Assembly: GCA_032209605.1 (NCBI GenBank)
Contig: JASFXZ010000014.1
Span: forward strand, 18,991,231 to 19,055,230
DNA from: Mactromeris polynyma
Lineage: Eukaryota; Mollusca; Bivalvia; Venerida; Mactridae
Reading direction: 5' to 3'
DNA: 64,000 nucleotides
Shown here: positions 28,601-36,005 of the stretch, one piece after another
Layout: every line of letters starts with the position of its first letter
How positions within the stretch are numbered: the stretch's first letter is position 1
The notes under the pieces: generated by a model
Database searches by the model: none
The model's input: the letters and a program-made list of their open reading frames with translations, nothing else
Told to the model about the DNA's origin: nothing
Position numbers and translations under genes: made by a program

Positions 28601-31600
28601 AGTCAGACAGTTTGCACTATAATCCTTTAAATCACTCACTTGAGGAGGATGACTATTCTCACACAGCATGAATATATGGACGGAGAAACAAATGAACAAA
28701 AGCTTACCACCCTTGACATTAACCACACTAATATAATAATGACCTGGAGTGAAGATTTATTTACAAATATTGACAAGTTCTAGATATTCCCTCACATTGT
28801 ATGCCCAAACTCCTACTAGTAATCTTGCGGACTCCTCTTCCCAAATTGACTCAAATTAAACTAACTACACTGACTAGAGGAACTCAGACACATTTCTGAT
28901 TCCTATTTCTCAAATCCTAGAGAGAATCATGAGGATTGTATTGTAAAAGGATACTTCTGAGATGTTTCTCTTTCACCGGTGTCTCTTGTGTGTTGATTGC
29001 TTTGTTTATAGCAACAGTCTGAAACAGTAAACACAATAATGAAATAATCTGATACAGATCATATATTATATGCTACACAGTTCTAAAGAAAGAAATAAAA
29101 CTTTTCTATACACCTCTTTATTTATAAGCAGATGTAAAGACTACTTTCACTTTCACCCCTCAAATTGAACCCATATTAATTAACAATATATTACAGCTGC
29201 ATACCTTTTTTCTTTTCTATAATGGCTATCTAGAAGTTTCAACACATAGGAATGACTTTCAGTCAGTTTGATTTTGAGATGTTTTTGAACTGATGAACTG
29301 AAAGCAGCTTATTTTAGGTATTACAAATGTATAATAAAGTAGCGATTTTCTGTGACAATGATTGAAATTCTGACAAATTGGAATGTATAAATATCACGTT
29401 TTATTGTGTTGATTATAAATAGGAAATGATATTATAGTGTTATTTAGCATACAGAAAAAAAGTGTTTTTCTGACATTTATAATCCATATATATATATATA
29501 TTTTATAAACATGTTCTGTTTACAGATGTCAACATGTATGTAACTTGTAAGTTTATCTTTTGTAAAGTAGTGTAGTTTTGCAGCTTAGAATTTACCCAAT
29601 GTGACTTGCCAACAGATATGAAGACTAGGTTAAGTTTTCCCTGAGCAAACTTTCATACAGATAGTAATCCATAAAGTCGGTCCAAACCAATGAGTAATGT
29701 ATCAAGTTTGGTAAGTACAAACCATTTTGTCACAATCATGTAACATGCAAATAAATACAAAACTCTTTGAAATGTCAAACAAACACAGATCTATGAGAGC
29801 TGAAATTTGTCAGGTTTCAATGACAAATGTATTTTAAATATCAAACACAATATATAATTTTTTTTGTTAATATCAGAATATTTTGACAAAATTAAAGTTA
29901 AACATCTCACTACATCAAAATATCCCACACAGGGAAATTTGATACCCATGTTATTGTGTACCGATATCAGTCCAAGGCTATTTTAATTGAACTATAAAAT
30001 GCATCCTGTATTACAAACTTCTACAGTGGGACCTGACATTCATTCAAATTCATTGCGTTCAAAATTTTATTTGAATAAAGCACGGTTTTGAATAGCGTAT
30101 ATTAGCCCATTTCAATGTAATCTGCATTATAAGCAGATACATCATGACCCGATATTTCTTTCAGATGATACGAAGTATTCGGATAGAAGGTTGTGGAATA
30201 AATAAGGTCCAGCTGAAGAAACATTTTTTCTTCACATGACTTTAAGCGCAACATATACATGTTAATTTGTCAGGGAAAATACCAGTTTTCATTACAACAA
30301 AAATACATCTCAGATGACCAACTACTAGACTGAATACAACAGAGCGATACATGTCCATCATCAGGACAGTGTTCTGAGTTTTTCACATTTTATCTGTTTC
30401 AAATATTCTTTTATTCAGTATTTTATTCCTTCAGTTAATTTCGGACAGAGGTGGGGTAATTGTTAATATAATTCTAAATGAATTACAATTGTACATCATA
30501 TATGTTTGTAATTGGATTTACCATGTCAATGGAATTGCCTGTAATTACAAGTCATAAATTAATTTCTAGACAGTCACAGATAATTGTAATGCCAATTTCC
30601 ATTTTAATTAAATTTGGTGACAATTACTTAAAACAGTTTGTTAAAAAGATAATATCAACTTTGCAAAGTTATATCCCTGATTAACGATTTAACATTAGCA
30701 ATTGAAAATCATGCTACTGTGCACTTCTGATTTCCATAGCCACCTACACTGAAAAGTTAATGAACCTGAACATGCTAATTGCACAATGTCCAATAGATGC
30801 AAGCATTAATTATTCAATAATTTTGTGGTATGATTCATGTATCACAGACGCATTCTTACAACAGTATGCAACCATATAGGAGAATAACATAGAAATCTTG
30901 TAGAAAGTAGAATATAACCAAACTGCATACATATTCAGGAGTTCCACTAGGTGCTGAATCTCAAGGGTAATCTTTTTTCGAAAAAATTTTGACGGGATTT
31001 TACCATTTGAAAGTCAATTTATTACCTATAATTCAGAGAAAAACTGAACCTTCAGCTAGAATCCTAAGGGTCAAGATGTGGAATTTTAAAAATTCCAGGT
31101 GTCAAAGGGTCAAATTCCAGGTGTATGTATGCCAAATGACACAAAACTATATGACATGAAGAATGAACTTCTGGCTTAGATTGTAACCATAGCAAGTGTA
31201 GGAGATATTAGGGAAAGAATATTGTACACCACTGCTTCTTTCAAACCCTTACTAGATAACTATACTTCTGACCTTACATACTTTGTCTGGTTATAGAAAT
31301 ATTATGGTATCAAGTCATTGTTCAATGATAAGAATATGATATTATTTCCAGGAATTAAATCAAATCGAAAAAGAAATACCCATATGTCACATGTGGTTGT
31401 GATGGTAGCTCAATTTGTATAGCGTTGTACTGAGGGGTCTAGGATTTGAGAAGGTAAGATGATACGGACATACTCACATAATACCATACAACACATATCA
31501 TGATACACCTCTCATGATATGATATATACCACAATATATTATAAAGAATAACAAAAATATTCCAAATGCTACATCATTATAAATGGTACTGAAATCTAGT

Positions 31601-32724
31601 AAAATCATTTAGTTAACTGTAAAGAACATTTATTTCAGATTACTTATTTCCTTTCATACGCAAAGAAAAACTGATAAAAAGAAGTCAACTCCAGATGTTT
31701 TCAACCAGTTAATAGTAACAGAAACTTGCAGTTTTTCTCCACCCCTAGAAAAAAATCATTAAGAAAAAAAAAATTAGTTCCACTAAAAAAATGTTTTGTC
31801 ACTTGAGTTGAACATAGACAGGAAAAAAGTTTTGGCATACAAATGTACACTGTGATATTTCAACTCTTATAAATTACAGCATCTAGTTATTATTGCTTAG
31901 GAACATGACTAATTCTCAAACAAACTATGCAAGGAAGTATTTAGAAATTAGATTTGCAACAAATATGATTCACACCCCAACTTAGGCAAGTTAAATTATT
32001 AAAAATCCCTTCACAGAACCGTTGCCTGTATGTTGCCTAACTGTTGCATTTACTGTTTTGATTTTAACGGACCAATTGATGCCCTGTTTTCGTCAGTTTT
32101 GTAACCTTCCCTGGCAAGTTCACACGAAAATCATTGAATTAACAATTTAAAACTGGAGAAAATCATTCACCCACATAGACCACCATATATGCTTTTCATC
32201 ATTCAATGCATAAAAATGGCGGTTCCATACAACCTTTTTTCTCAAAACATATTGATACAGGTCTGTATCGGGAGTGCTCGCATCGTGATACATGTACAGA
32301 TCAATTAACTTATCCCTAGATTCGAGCCCCATATCTGGCACACTTTTTCCCTTAGATTTACTTCAGTGGTGGCGGCGGTGTTTGACAGAACAACGAGACT
32401 GCCTCAGTGACTGGCAGTGGCAGAGTGGTTGTGTCTCAAAGTCAAAGCAAAGGAGTAGACTAGTGGCGCAAGGTTAGGAGGCCTTTCGTTTGGCTCAGTT
32501 AGTAGAGTGTCATCCAATTCTGATAGGTCGTGTGTTCGAGCCCCACATTGGACCCAATATCCCACCTTGATGCACTACAACAATACTGCCTGAACTGACT
32601 CAGGACCACCGAGTTGGAATCTGGGTAAGAAATTTACCTGATTTTTTTCGAAATGTTCCCTTTCAATATCCACTGATGTCTTGCCTCGCTGTCCCATAAC
32701 CCTTGGAAGATGTCTAGATGACAT
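4451..32724 (-). CDS. HIP1: Huntingtin-interacting protein 1 (HIP1/HIP1R) orthologue, 24 exons, 3' end off window
   Basis: Clathrin-coat adaptor that links PI-lipid membranes and clathrin light chain to actin during endocytosis (known for the family). I joined 24 minus-strand exons by GT/AG sites and phase; they give 2610 coding bases, exactly 870 codons with no stop. Order seen: ANTH domain (about residues 20-280, with TVAINKAINTQE, ILCWKFCHVLHKLLREGHDN and NSGQCRLAPLI), a Glu/Pro-rich linker (284-335), heptad-rich coiled coil (about 362-692) carrying LLRQHGDITKQ, which matches the clathrin-light-chain-binding DLLRKNAEVTKQ of vertebrates, and the start of the THATCH/I-LWEQ region (EEIGDMVDSEMQLTSKAIEQ). 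Human HIP1R has about 1070 residues, so roughly 200 (the actin-binding core) are missing and should lie left of base 1 beyond an intron of at least 4.45 kb. Invertebrates usually have one gene ancestral to HIP1 and HIP1R, so the symbol is generic. No frameshift seen. Confidence 0.93.
5096..5272 (-). CDS. HIP1: Hip1 exon 23
   Basis: Codons 752-810, phase 1 to phase 1. Encodes a helical segment with FSHHLGDCVIHGLATSQS, equivalent to the LLAHLTSDAIAHGATTCLRA segment of vertebrate HIP1R just before the THATCH core. Donor AAAG/GTATTA. Confidence 0.9.
5671..5757 (-). CDS. HIP1: Hip1 exon 22
   Basis: Codons 723-751, phase 1 to phase 1 (acceptor TTTCAG, donor AAAG/GTAATA). Encodes EFLLLRAEPVIASLQKLQSA, matching the HLLSTVTSISSCIEQLEKSW position in the vertebrate protein. 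The intron upstream of it (5758-10382) is filled by a nested transposon. Confidence 0.85.
7589..7750 (+). pseudogene. Transposon-borne coding remnant, N-terminal part
   Basis: An ATG at 7589 opens MPTLKVKFPFKRFLRNKDVE and continues with a basic, charged helix-like stretch, KASERNKIREYRKQLKTDPSR. That stretch resembles the 'REYRERLKEDPEKY' segment common near the N-terminus of uncharacterised invertebrate transposon-associated proteins (recalled resemblance, unverified). After Tyr the frame becomes hydrophobic and low-quality, so the original downstream exons seem deleted. Function unknown. Confidence 0.4.
7901..8088. mobile_element. piggyBac-type MITE nested inside the TTAA element
   Basis: Ends read CTCTTTCCCTCGT on the left and the complement of CCCTTTCCCTCAT on the right, each flanked by TTAA (7897-7900 and 8089-8092). 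The subterminal GCAGACGACTTT word is also inverted. CCCT-type ends plus TTAA fit non-autonomous piggyBac elements. It is the third level of nesting. Confidence 0.82.
8119..8194 (+). pseudogene. Transposon-borne coding remnant, penultimate exon
   Basis: After acceptor TTTGCAG the frame reads IQPEDFVLVKLSDGRRKQKQ and TFVAK, ending at AAG/GTGCTT. It joins in frame to the exon at 8642. The pattern 'DFVLVKL...FVAKV' resembles a small beta-rich C-terminal domain found in uncharacterised proteins of aquatic invertebrates (recalled resemblance). Confidence 0.45.
8642..8842 (+). pseudogene. Transposon-borne coding remnant, last exon
   Basis: Acceptor CTCAAG, then VLQTDIDDIQIRFMKKCPTK, then YMWPERDDISWQPLSDITMT, ending LDDVSKF and TGA. 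Composition and the conserved-looking 'WPERDDIS' and 'LKPPQ' segments suggest a formerly selected protein. With the N-terminal remnant it implies an internally deleted gene. No family name can be given. Confidence 0.5.
10383..10472 (-). CDS. HIP1: Hip1 exon 21
   Basis: Codons 693-722, phase 1 to phase 1. Encodes SSIAEGRAFIQDALDQFHNP, aligning with vertebrate RKAAEQVIQDALNQLEEPP. The nested transposon begins 17 bp beyond its donor, so insertion came very close to the splice site. Confidence 0.92.
10610..10836. repeat. Possible degraded MITE with repeated 'acaacctctc' word
   Basis: The word caacaacctctc followed by caacagtatc occurs twice about 75 bp apart, and the left edge TTCAACCTCTCCAGAGTGGCC resembles mariner/pogo-type MITE ends. 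The right end is too decayed to define. Intronic. Confidence 0.35.
10863..11025 (-). CDS. HIP1: Hip1 exon 20 (coiled coil)
   Basis: Codons 639-692, phase 0 to phase 1 (donor CTGC/GTAAGT). Strong heptads: KQLADLEQQLEQLTADKQST and KLSDTIDELHKRLL. This is the end of the central coiled coil. Confidence 0.92.
11590..11733 (-). CDS. HIP1: Hip1 exon 19 (coiled coil)
   Basis: Codons 591-638, symmetrical phase 0. Reads LEQMTKEKAGLEETSANQIT and then a Leu/Gln heptad run, DTLRQDKQTLEQQLQAQIAS. Donor AGA/GTAAGT. Confidence 0.9.
12316..12414 (-). CDS. HIP1: Hip1 exon 18 (coiled coil)
   Basis: Codons 558-590, phase 0 to 0. ELESQVKSLQNSEGTLQNEL followed by a Ser/Gln-rich turn (QSSQTSAQSLQSQ). Acceptor TTACAG, donor CAG/GTAAAA. 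Confidence 0.88.
13011..13055 (-). CDS. HIP1: Hip1 exon 17 (45-bp exon)
   Basis: Fifteen codons, ASGLDSFYEGVQKAQ, phase 0 to 0, acceptor GTAG and donor CAG/GTAAGG. It can be skipped without shifting frame, so it is a candidate cassette exon (inference). Confidence 0.78.
13255..13392 (-). CDS. HIP1: Hip1 exon 16 (coiled coil)
   Basis: Codons 497-542, phase 0 to 0. DNEANKIRMEDERKVVQDSL then DEVTQQLAQTMAKNTDLENV. Donor CAG/GTATGC. Confidence 0.9.
13393..15190. other. Hip1 intron 15, no gene seen
   Basis: AT-rich intron. It contains a weak tRNA-like box B on the minus strand near 15140 and several chance open frames on the plus strand without family signal. Confidence 0.5.
15191..15259 (-). CDS. 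HIP1: Hip1 exon 15 (coiled coil)
   Basis: Codons 474-496, phase 0 to 0. Starts HGDITKQSAADKQQLEEKEQ. The HGDITKQ start completes the motif LLRQ-HGDITKQ across the junction with exon 14; vertebrate HIP1R has LLRKNAEVTKQ there, a region that binds clathrin light chain. Confidence 0.92.
15313..15487. mobile_element. MITE family C, copy 1 (TA-flanked)
   Basis: Left end CAATCGGACCTCGTT, right end the complement of CGGTCGGACTTCGTT, with TA outside both. Internal words 'ataccaagtattc' and 'ggaataaacgaagtcc' recur in copies at 16058 and 30024. Mariner/pogo-like by ends and target; no coding capacity. Confidence 0.75.
15921..16009 (-). CDS. HIP1: Hip1 exon 14 (coiled coil)
   Basis: Codons 444-473, phase 1 to 0. 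HSKANEEKFKKMKDVYQKLR then DEHVTLLRQ, matching vertebrate KAQANEQRYSKLKEKYSELV and HADLLRK. Carries the first half of the clathrin-light-chain-binding motif. Confidence 0.93.
16058..16202. mobile_element. MITE family C, copy 2, truncated and reversed
   Basis: Reverse orientation copy starting at CAACCTTCTATCCGAATACT and ending GGTCTGACTG just before TA. The distal part of one terminal repeat is missing on the left. It lies about 50 bp upstream of the exon 14 acceptor. Confidence 0.65.
16834..17005 (-). CDS. HIP1: Hip1 exon 13 (coiled coil)
   Basis: Codons 387-443, phase 0 to 1. DHRVITSLRAEISKLEKILS and onward to GAAGKLTEAE, a long amphipathic helix with regular Leu spacing. Donor GAAA/GTAAGT. 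Confidence 0.9.
17060..17513. mobile_element. hAT-like MITE with ATTTAT flanks
   Basis: The ends are CAGGCCTCCTA and its exact complement TAGGAGGCCTG. ATTTAT stands outside both (17054-17059 and 17514-17519). CAGG-type ends suggest hAT, which normally makes 8-bp duplications, so the 6-bp flank leaves the class uncertain. The 454-bp interior has no open frame. Confidence 0.72.
17740..17812 (-). CDS. HIP1: Hip1 exon 12 (coiled coil start)
   Basis: Codons 362-386, phase 2 to 0. DLMIERLTREIQQLKAELER then VKTE, nearly identical in pattern to vertebrate DHLIERLYREISGLKAQLEN. Marks the beginning of the coiled coil. Confidence 0.93.
18003..18076 (-). repeat. tRNA-like SINE head
   Basis: On the minus strand box A reads TTTGCTCAGTTGGTAGAC and box B CGGGTTTGTTTCC, followed by CTGGTCGGGACAGG. 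The cloverleaf ends do not pair, so it is a SINE head, not a tRNA gene. It lies in a Hip1 intron, same strand as the gene. Confidence 0.6.
18410..18489 (-). CDS. HIP1: Hip1 exon 11 (linker)
   Basis: Codons 336-361, phase 0 to 2. EDRFDATFGNQQESFNFNGG, a Phe/Asn/Gly-rich linker comparable to the FDDIFGSSFSSDPFNFNSQN stretch of vertebrate HIP1R. Donor AAAG/GTGTGT. Confidence 0.9.
18906..19061 (-). CDS. HIP1: Hip1 exon 10 (acidic Pro/Glu linker)
   Basis: Codons 284-335, phase 0 to 0. EPPNFLIQSEFNKHVKPVAV then VPSEPEPEPERDSITPEPEV. The PPNFL start matches the end of the vertebrate ANTH domain; the alternating Glu-Pro run is a flexible acidic linker. Donor GCT/GTAAGT. Confidence 0.92.
19139..19226. 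repeat. Dispersed-repeat tail containing one unit of the 43-kb satellite
   Basis: Reads ATGCATCCCCACACAGATTC ... GAACATCAGGCACTGAGG ... CAAGGGTAAACATGTATGGG. The same order (cccc-aca, aagaaaaca, catcaggcactgagg, then aagggtaaacatgt) precedes the array at 43.34 kb, so the array grew from the end of this dispersed element. Confidence 0.75.
19531..19606 (-). CDS. HIP1: Hip1 exon 9 (end of ANTH)
   Basis: Codons 258-283, phase 2 to 0. LKEFYFQSCNLQYFKNLVQV then PVLPQ; vertebrates have LKDLFYRSSNLQYFKRLIQI-PQLPE. Strong conservation. Confidence 0.95.
19705..19975 (+). repeat. tRNA-derived SINE
   Basis: Box A AATGGTTCAGTGGAAGTG at about 19710 and box B GCGGGTTTGATACC at about 19751, with normal spacing, followed by a non-tRNA body to roughly 19975. 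The 3' limit is uncertain. Confidence 0.6.
20117..20174 (-). CDS. HIP1: Hip1 exon 8 (ANTH)
   Basis: Codons 239-257, phase 1 to 2. LPPDTLSGHRDRFLDQYKK, matching vertebrate LPADTLQGHRDRFMEQFTK almost residue for residue. Confidence 0.95.
20254..20475. mobile_element. MITE of the ATGAGCGC family, intact copy
   Basis: Starts ATGAGCGCCGCTGTACGATT and ends with the complement of ATGAGCGCTGCTTTGGGATT; both arms continue into CCTCTTCT and AAGTGACGT-type words. It keeps the single TTAA (in CTTCTTTAAGTGACG) that is the insertion site of the nested transposon in the 6.2-kb copy. Confidence 0.85.
20476..23296. other. Hip1 intron 7, no gene seen
   Basis: About 2.8 kb of AT-rich intron. It contains a poly-C tract at 21364 and a possible SINE tail ending near 22500. 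No exon-like frame was recognised. Confidence 0.5.
22440..22500 (+). repeat. Possible SINE remnant (box B)
   Basis: A good box B, GGGTTTGAATCCTG, lies at about 22480 with a poor box A upstream. Weak support. Confidence 0.3.
23297..23437 (-). CDS. HIP1: Hip1 exon 7 (ANTH)
   Basis: Codons 192-238, phase 1 to 1. FGSLDRARANSMTNSGQCRL then the segment to QLYDYIVKSLFKLHS; vertebrates have FNSLDMSRSVSVTAAGQCRL and HLYDYTVKLLFKLHS. Very strong match. Confidence 0.96.
23480..23657. mobile_element. MITE family B, copy 1
   Basis: Ends CAGTAAACCATCACATAAAG and the complement of CAGTAAAACCTCAATAATAA, each flanked by TA. The interior carries repeated 'aagaccacct' words. Mariner/pogo-like by target and ends. 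Confidence 0.8.
24296..24440. mobile_element. MITE of the ATGAGCGC family, short copy
   Basis: ATGAGCGCCACTGTTTGATT to the complement of ATGAGCGCTGCTATGGGATT. It lacks about 77 bp of the interior of the 20254 copy. The TTAA site is present and unoccupied. Confidence 0.85.
24751..24812 (-). CDS. HIP1: Hip1 exon 6 (ANTH)
   Basis: Codons 171-191, phase 2 to 1. FEISVDMLDYMDEVLALQYQ, equivalent to vertebrate FQLTVEMFDYLECELNLFQT. Confidence 0.94.
25188..25264 (-). CDS. HIP1: Hip1 exon 5 (ANTH)
   Basis: Codons 146-170 plus two bases. YPNIPGNLLMTDDLFARICG then SDVNS; vertebrates have PRFPGNLQMSDRQL and SDVNN. Donor CTA/GTAAGT. Confidence 0.94.
25321..25496. mobile_element. MITE family B, copy 2
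   Basis: Starts CAGTACAACCTCACTTAAAG after TA and ends TTATTGAGGTTTTACTA before TA. Same orientation and about the same length as copy 1. Confidence 0.78.
25767..25847 (-). CDS. HIP1: Hip1 exon 4 (ANTH)
   Basis: Codons 119-145, phase 0 to 0. GHLRDGYGRLIAAYTVLLNQ then KLAFHKK; vertebrate equivalent GHLSEGYGQLCSIYLKLLRT. Follows the tryptophan that ends exon 3. Confidence 0.94.
26353..26555 (-). CDS. HIP1: Hip1 exon 3 (ANTH)
   Basis: Codons 51-118, phase 1 to 0. TILGTFTDHGGGLFWHVTTK, then ILCWKFCHVLHKLLREGHDN, ending LEELGKLW. The acceptor chosen (CACAG at 26556-26560) is the one that keeps frame with exon 2 and yields KEKHLRNTILGT, matching vertebrate KEKHARTCILGT. Confidence 0.96.
26669..26835. 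mobile_element. MITE family B, copy 3, reversed
   Basis: CAGTAAAACTTCAGTAATAA to the complement of CAGTAAAAACTCACATAAAG, flanked by TA. Opposite orientation to copies 1 and 2. Confidence 0.8.
28190..28379. mobile_element. Short inverted-repeat element, copy 1
   Basis: Starts GGGGTTCCATTCGACCCTTG and ends GCACCTAGTGGAATCCCTG, so the outer 10 to 12 bases are imperfect inverted repeats. The 'gacccttgag' word recurs inside. A second, reversed copy is at 30950. Confidence 0.6.
28442..28520. repeat. Diverged copy of the dispersed repeat seeding the 43-kb satellite
   Basis: ATGCCTCCCCACGCAGATCT then 'acaaaacataaggtactaaaggagg' and 'taacatgtga', matching 43340-43425 and 19139-19226 in order. Confidence 0.55.
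28955..29018 (-). CDS. HIP1: Hip1 exon 2 (ANTH start)
   Basis: Codons 30-50 plus one base. TVAINKAINTQETPVKEKHL then R; the vertebrate sequence is TVSINKAINTQEVAVKEKHA. This helix begins the lipid-binding ANTH fold. Confidence 0.96.
30024..30215. mobile_element. MITE family C, copy 3
   Basis: CAGTGGGACCTGACATTCAT after TA, with 'gatacgaagtattcggatagaaggttg' shared with copies 1 and 2, ending near AAGGTCCAGCTG. The right end has diverged and its TA is lost. Confidence 0.65.
30950..31140. mobile_element. Short inverted-repeat element, copy 2, reversed
   Basis: Begins AGTTCCACTAGGTGCTGAAT and runs through 'gggattttaccattt' to 'aaagggtcaaattcc', the reverse complement order of the 28190 copy. 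Confidence 0.6.
32478..32556 (+). repeat. tRNA-like SINE head
   Basis: Box A TGGCTCAGTTAGTAGAGTG and box B GTGTTCGAGCC at tRNA spacing. The acceptor stem does not pair, so a tRNA gene is unlikely. A related box-B end (ATTCGAGCCCCATATCTGGC) lies at about 32321. Confidence 0.6.
32638..32724 (-). CDS. HIP1: Hip1 exon 1 (start codon)
   Basis: Start ATG at 32722-32724 in the context AAAATGT, encoding MSSRHLPRVMGQRGKTSVDI then EREHFEKNQ; donor CAG/GTAAAT. Vertebrate proteins have a similar short lead ending ERESFERTQ, so the start is well supported. The frame stays open upstream but without another ATG before the stop. Confidence 0.92.
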
Positions 32725-32764
32725 TTTTATGGAAAATCTGTCAACTAACAACGCAAACACAAAG

Positions 32765-33073
32765 TTATGAGATTCTCATTACCAAATATTTACTATCTTG
32801 TCGAACCCGGAAATGAATCATGTAGCGCCACCTCCACAGTGACTCATAAGAACCTCACAGCCGTGATACTTTGCAATTTCGAATCAAAGTACTGAAAGCC
32901 GTATTCATAGCTTGTACGCGGGTCTATGCGTCGATTAAATTTTGAAGAATGACAACAATGCACACTTATTACACATACATGAGTTTACTGTTTTCAAACT
33001 ATTGAAAACCTTATTAACCTAATGTGCATTAAAAAGAAATAATTTGCTCGTTTAGTTAATTATAAAATACCAT
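32765..33073. promoter_or_regulatory. HIP1: Probable Hip1 5' flank
   Basis: Sequence directly upstream of the Hip1 start on the minus strand. No clear TATA box; the core promoter cannot be placed from sequence alone. Confidence 0.3.
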
Positions 33074-33382
33074 TGAAATAGCTATGCTTCGTAGGGAAAA
33101 TGAATATATAGTCGTGTTTTTTTCTTGTTCAACTAAGTCAGTGTGGTAAGCTATGACTGTTCTTGAAATATCGTTCTGGTGTCTAAAGATCAGTAACAGT
33201 TGACGGTAGGCCCCTACCCTGGACATACATGTGAAGTTTTATAACTTGGGCCGGTCATTTTTAAAAGCGTCCATTGAAGTAGCTATACTTCGTAGGGAAA
33301 ATGAATATATAGTCGTGTTTTTTTCTTGTTCAACTAAGTCAGTGTGGTAAGCTCTGACTGTTCTTGAAATATCGTTCTGGTG
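33074..33382. repeat. Direct duplication of a 110-bp block
   Basis: 33074-33182 and 33273-33382 are nearly identical (TAGCTATGCTTCGTAGGGAA versus TAGCTATACTTCGTAGGGAA, through to CGTTCTGGTGT), separated by 90 bp of unrelated sequence. It lies 350-660 bp upstream of the Hip1 start codon. Confidence 0.9.
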
Positions 33383-35419
33383 TATAATTTTACTATTATT
33401 TGAAAAATACATAGTCTAATATAGACCCGCTACTCTTACTAATAGTCCTATAAATAAGAACCTACATAACTTATTCACATTTGGCATTTTCCGGTTATGT
33501 AGGGTCTTATAGGCTTCCTATCAATGTCATGTATCACTTTTATTCCGACACTAATTTTGAGCTATCAAACAAGACCAGCAGGGAAAATACATTCCCAATA
33601 GTTCAATTGATGCTCCCTTCGCCGGATAAGGTCAAGAGTTCCAAATGCCATGCGCTAATGTATGTATATACGCATTTGTTTTCATTTAGTGCAGATTTCA
33701 CAAAGATTCGGCGTAATGGATGTGCAACATACCCGGTTCATTAACACTGTCAATATACGAATAGAAAATTAGACGACATTTTTGGTGAGTGAAAACCCTG
33801 GATTACGGAACCCGGCATCGTTTTGAAACTGCTAAATGACCTGTTCGTAAAATTATTTCGTCCTCGTCAGTTTCGTATAATATATTATTTGGTACCATGT
33901 TGTGGGACAATGTGTAGGGAAGATTACACGATGAACATTTTATCGAATATTAAGCGTTTAAAGGTGGTTTTCATCGAGTTATCAGTACCAAACGACAATT
34001 AATGATATAATTCGCGGATACGAAAAAGCTACATCACATTGCGTAGGGCCCGTTTTGACTTAACATGCGAAGTGAAAGTAAAATGTAAAATAACAACATA
34101 ATTAATGTTTATGGTTAAATGGGCATGTGAACGTCTTGTAGTTTGGACTACAGCTACTATACGATTTTATCTGCACGGAAATCTTTAGTAAAAGGCGAAA
34201 TGTTTGTACGTGACGCTAGTGGAGCCAGATGAAGTATAAGGCAATACCAAATTGAATTTCTCTTTAGCGTCAGGTTCACCTTTTTCAAAATATTTCTACC
34301 AGGCAGGAAAAAAGAAACGAAGTGTCGATAAGAACACAATTCATTTTTGTCTATAACATTTGTTTGTGACATAAACAAGGAATTTGAACATCAAGATATA
34401 AATTCAATTTGACATGTCCTAATTGGTAAAGTAAGATACGAATTGTTCGGTATGACTGTACTCGACGGGATTGCCAGACCTATAAGGATAGATCTACTGA
34501 TCATATCGGAACCATCGCTATTCCTCTCTACTGCAGACTCACGTGAGCACATTCTTCCACCGTCCGTTCTTGGAAGAGAATTTCAGGGCTATCTTAGATT
34601 TGTACATCTGATAAACGCTTAAAACCTTTCGTTTTATGATCAAAAAGAGAAAACTATTGGAGTTCGATTTTGTTGATGAAACCTGGATCCAATATATACA
34701 TGTATGTATATATTGGTCCCAGATGAAACACGAGATTATTTTATTATTGAAAATTAACATGTGTTAGGCAAATGTTTTCTTGTGAAATAAAATAGAAAAA
34801 AAACAAGGAATTCGTTTTACTTGACTTTTGTAATAAACACTTTGTCATGCAATTTCCACATTGCAAACGCATAGCAGATTTTTATAATTATTTATATTAA
34901 CATTAAAATATTGGTTTGAATTTCATCTATGTACTGTATCCACCATTATTGAAACTTTAATAACGATAAATATTTTGTTGCACGGTTATCTCAGGATTTG
35001 TGTAGCAGGACCTCCTTATGTTTTGTTTTAAGAAGGTTTTACGATATGGATCGGGTCTGTGGGACAACATTTTAAGAGAACATCCCTACTATCCCTTCCC
35101 ATGCCCGGATCCACAGGGGGGGTGTAGGTCCGGATCCACCAGGGGTCAAGGGGGCATTGCCCCTTCCCCAGTCGGCTGTGGAGTGACATTTTTCTATACC
35201 TAAGATAAAATTATTTCCACTGATTATGTCTTAAGGTTACTATTCTTTGAGCACTTAAAATGCAATACATTAATTTATGGTCGATTTCCTCTTGTATACT
35301 ACCAGTAGAATGGAAGGAAGTGCAATAAATGTTGGCCCAATGTTGTGATCATTGGCCTTGAGACCGTCTAGAAGAATCATATGCTTTTCACTCTACATCA
35401 CCCAGGCGCTTTCAATTTC

Positions 35420-35515
35420 CTTATCATGTTGATATATACATATATATATATATATACATGGCACGGACATATAATATGGTTTATATGTCCTTGTACATGA
35501 TAAGGAAAATTATTC
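35420..35515. repeat. Imperfect hairpin with TA microsatellite
   Basis: CCTTATCATG at the left pairs with CATGATAAGG at the right, and GGACATATAA with TTATATGTCC inside. A TA-rich run separates them. Could be a decayed foldback element. Confidence 0.5.
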
Positions 35516-35945
35516 ATATATATATATTGTTTTTCAAGAACAAGCCTACTTTCGTATTTGCACATTTTCCTTATAAGTTGTTCAAAAAACAATGTTAATA
35601 TTATTATATTAAAGCTACAATAAATGATCACTTGACATTAGACGAATGTGCATACAATTTACCGATACATCCCATGTGATGATGGTAACTGAACTAACTG
35701 CTAACAAAATTTTATTCTCTAACTAAATTGACGTGTTTATGATATGTAAATGTTTTGTTATCAGATATTACAAAAGAAATAGATCTAATATAATATAAAA
35801 CTATTTCCATGCTAGTCACTTCAGGCTTATTTTACTTTGCCACCGGAAACCCATATGTCGAGCGTACATTTCCCGGGTTACTAACCTGTACTACCATATT
35901 CTTCGTATTAAATGTAACACGACCAACTTTCTCGCATGCAAAAGA

Positions 35946-36005
35946 GGTGGCTCGAACCGTGACCTCCTGTTCTGAAGGCCGATGCTCTACCACGTCAGTT
36001 ATTGT
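35946..36005 (-). repeat. tRNA-like SINE remnant
   Basis: Minus strand: TGACGTGGTAGAGCATCGG as box A and GGTTCGAGCCACC as box B, normal spacing. No matching acceptor stem. Confidence 0.5.

Larger units (their letters stand above)
26836..28954. other. Hip1 intron 2, repeats only
   Basis: Apart from the repeats listed at 28190 and 28442 and a box-B-like GGGTTTGAATTCT near 28050, I see no exon or RNA gene in this stretch. Confidence 0.5.
29019..32637. other. Hip1 intron 1, about 3.6 kb
   Basis: Long first intron with a family C MITE, a reversed short inverted-repeat element and tRNA-like SINE heads near its 5' end. No other coding signal seen. Confidence 0.55.

Noticed and set aside
32478..32556. 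Possible tRNA gene (good A and B boxes)
   Set aside because: The expected acceptor and anticodon stems do not form, and similar heads recur near 18.0, 19.7 and 36.0 kb, so SINE origin fits better.
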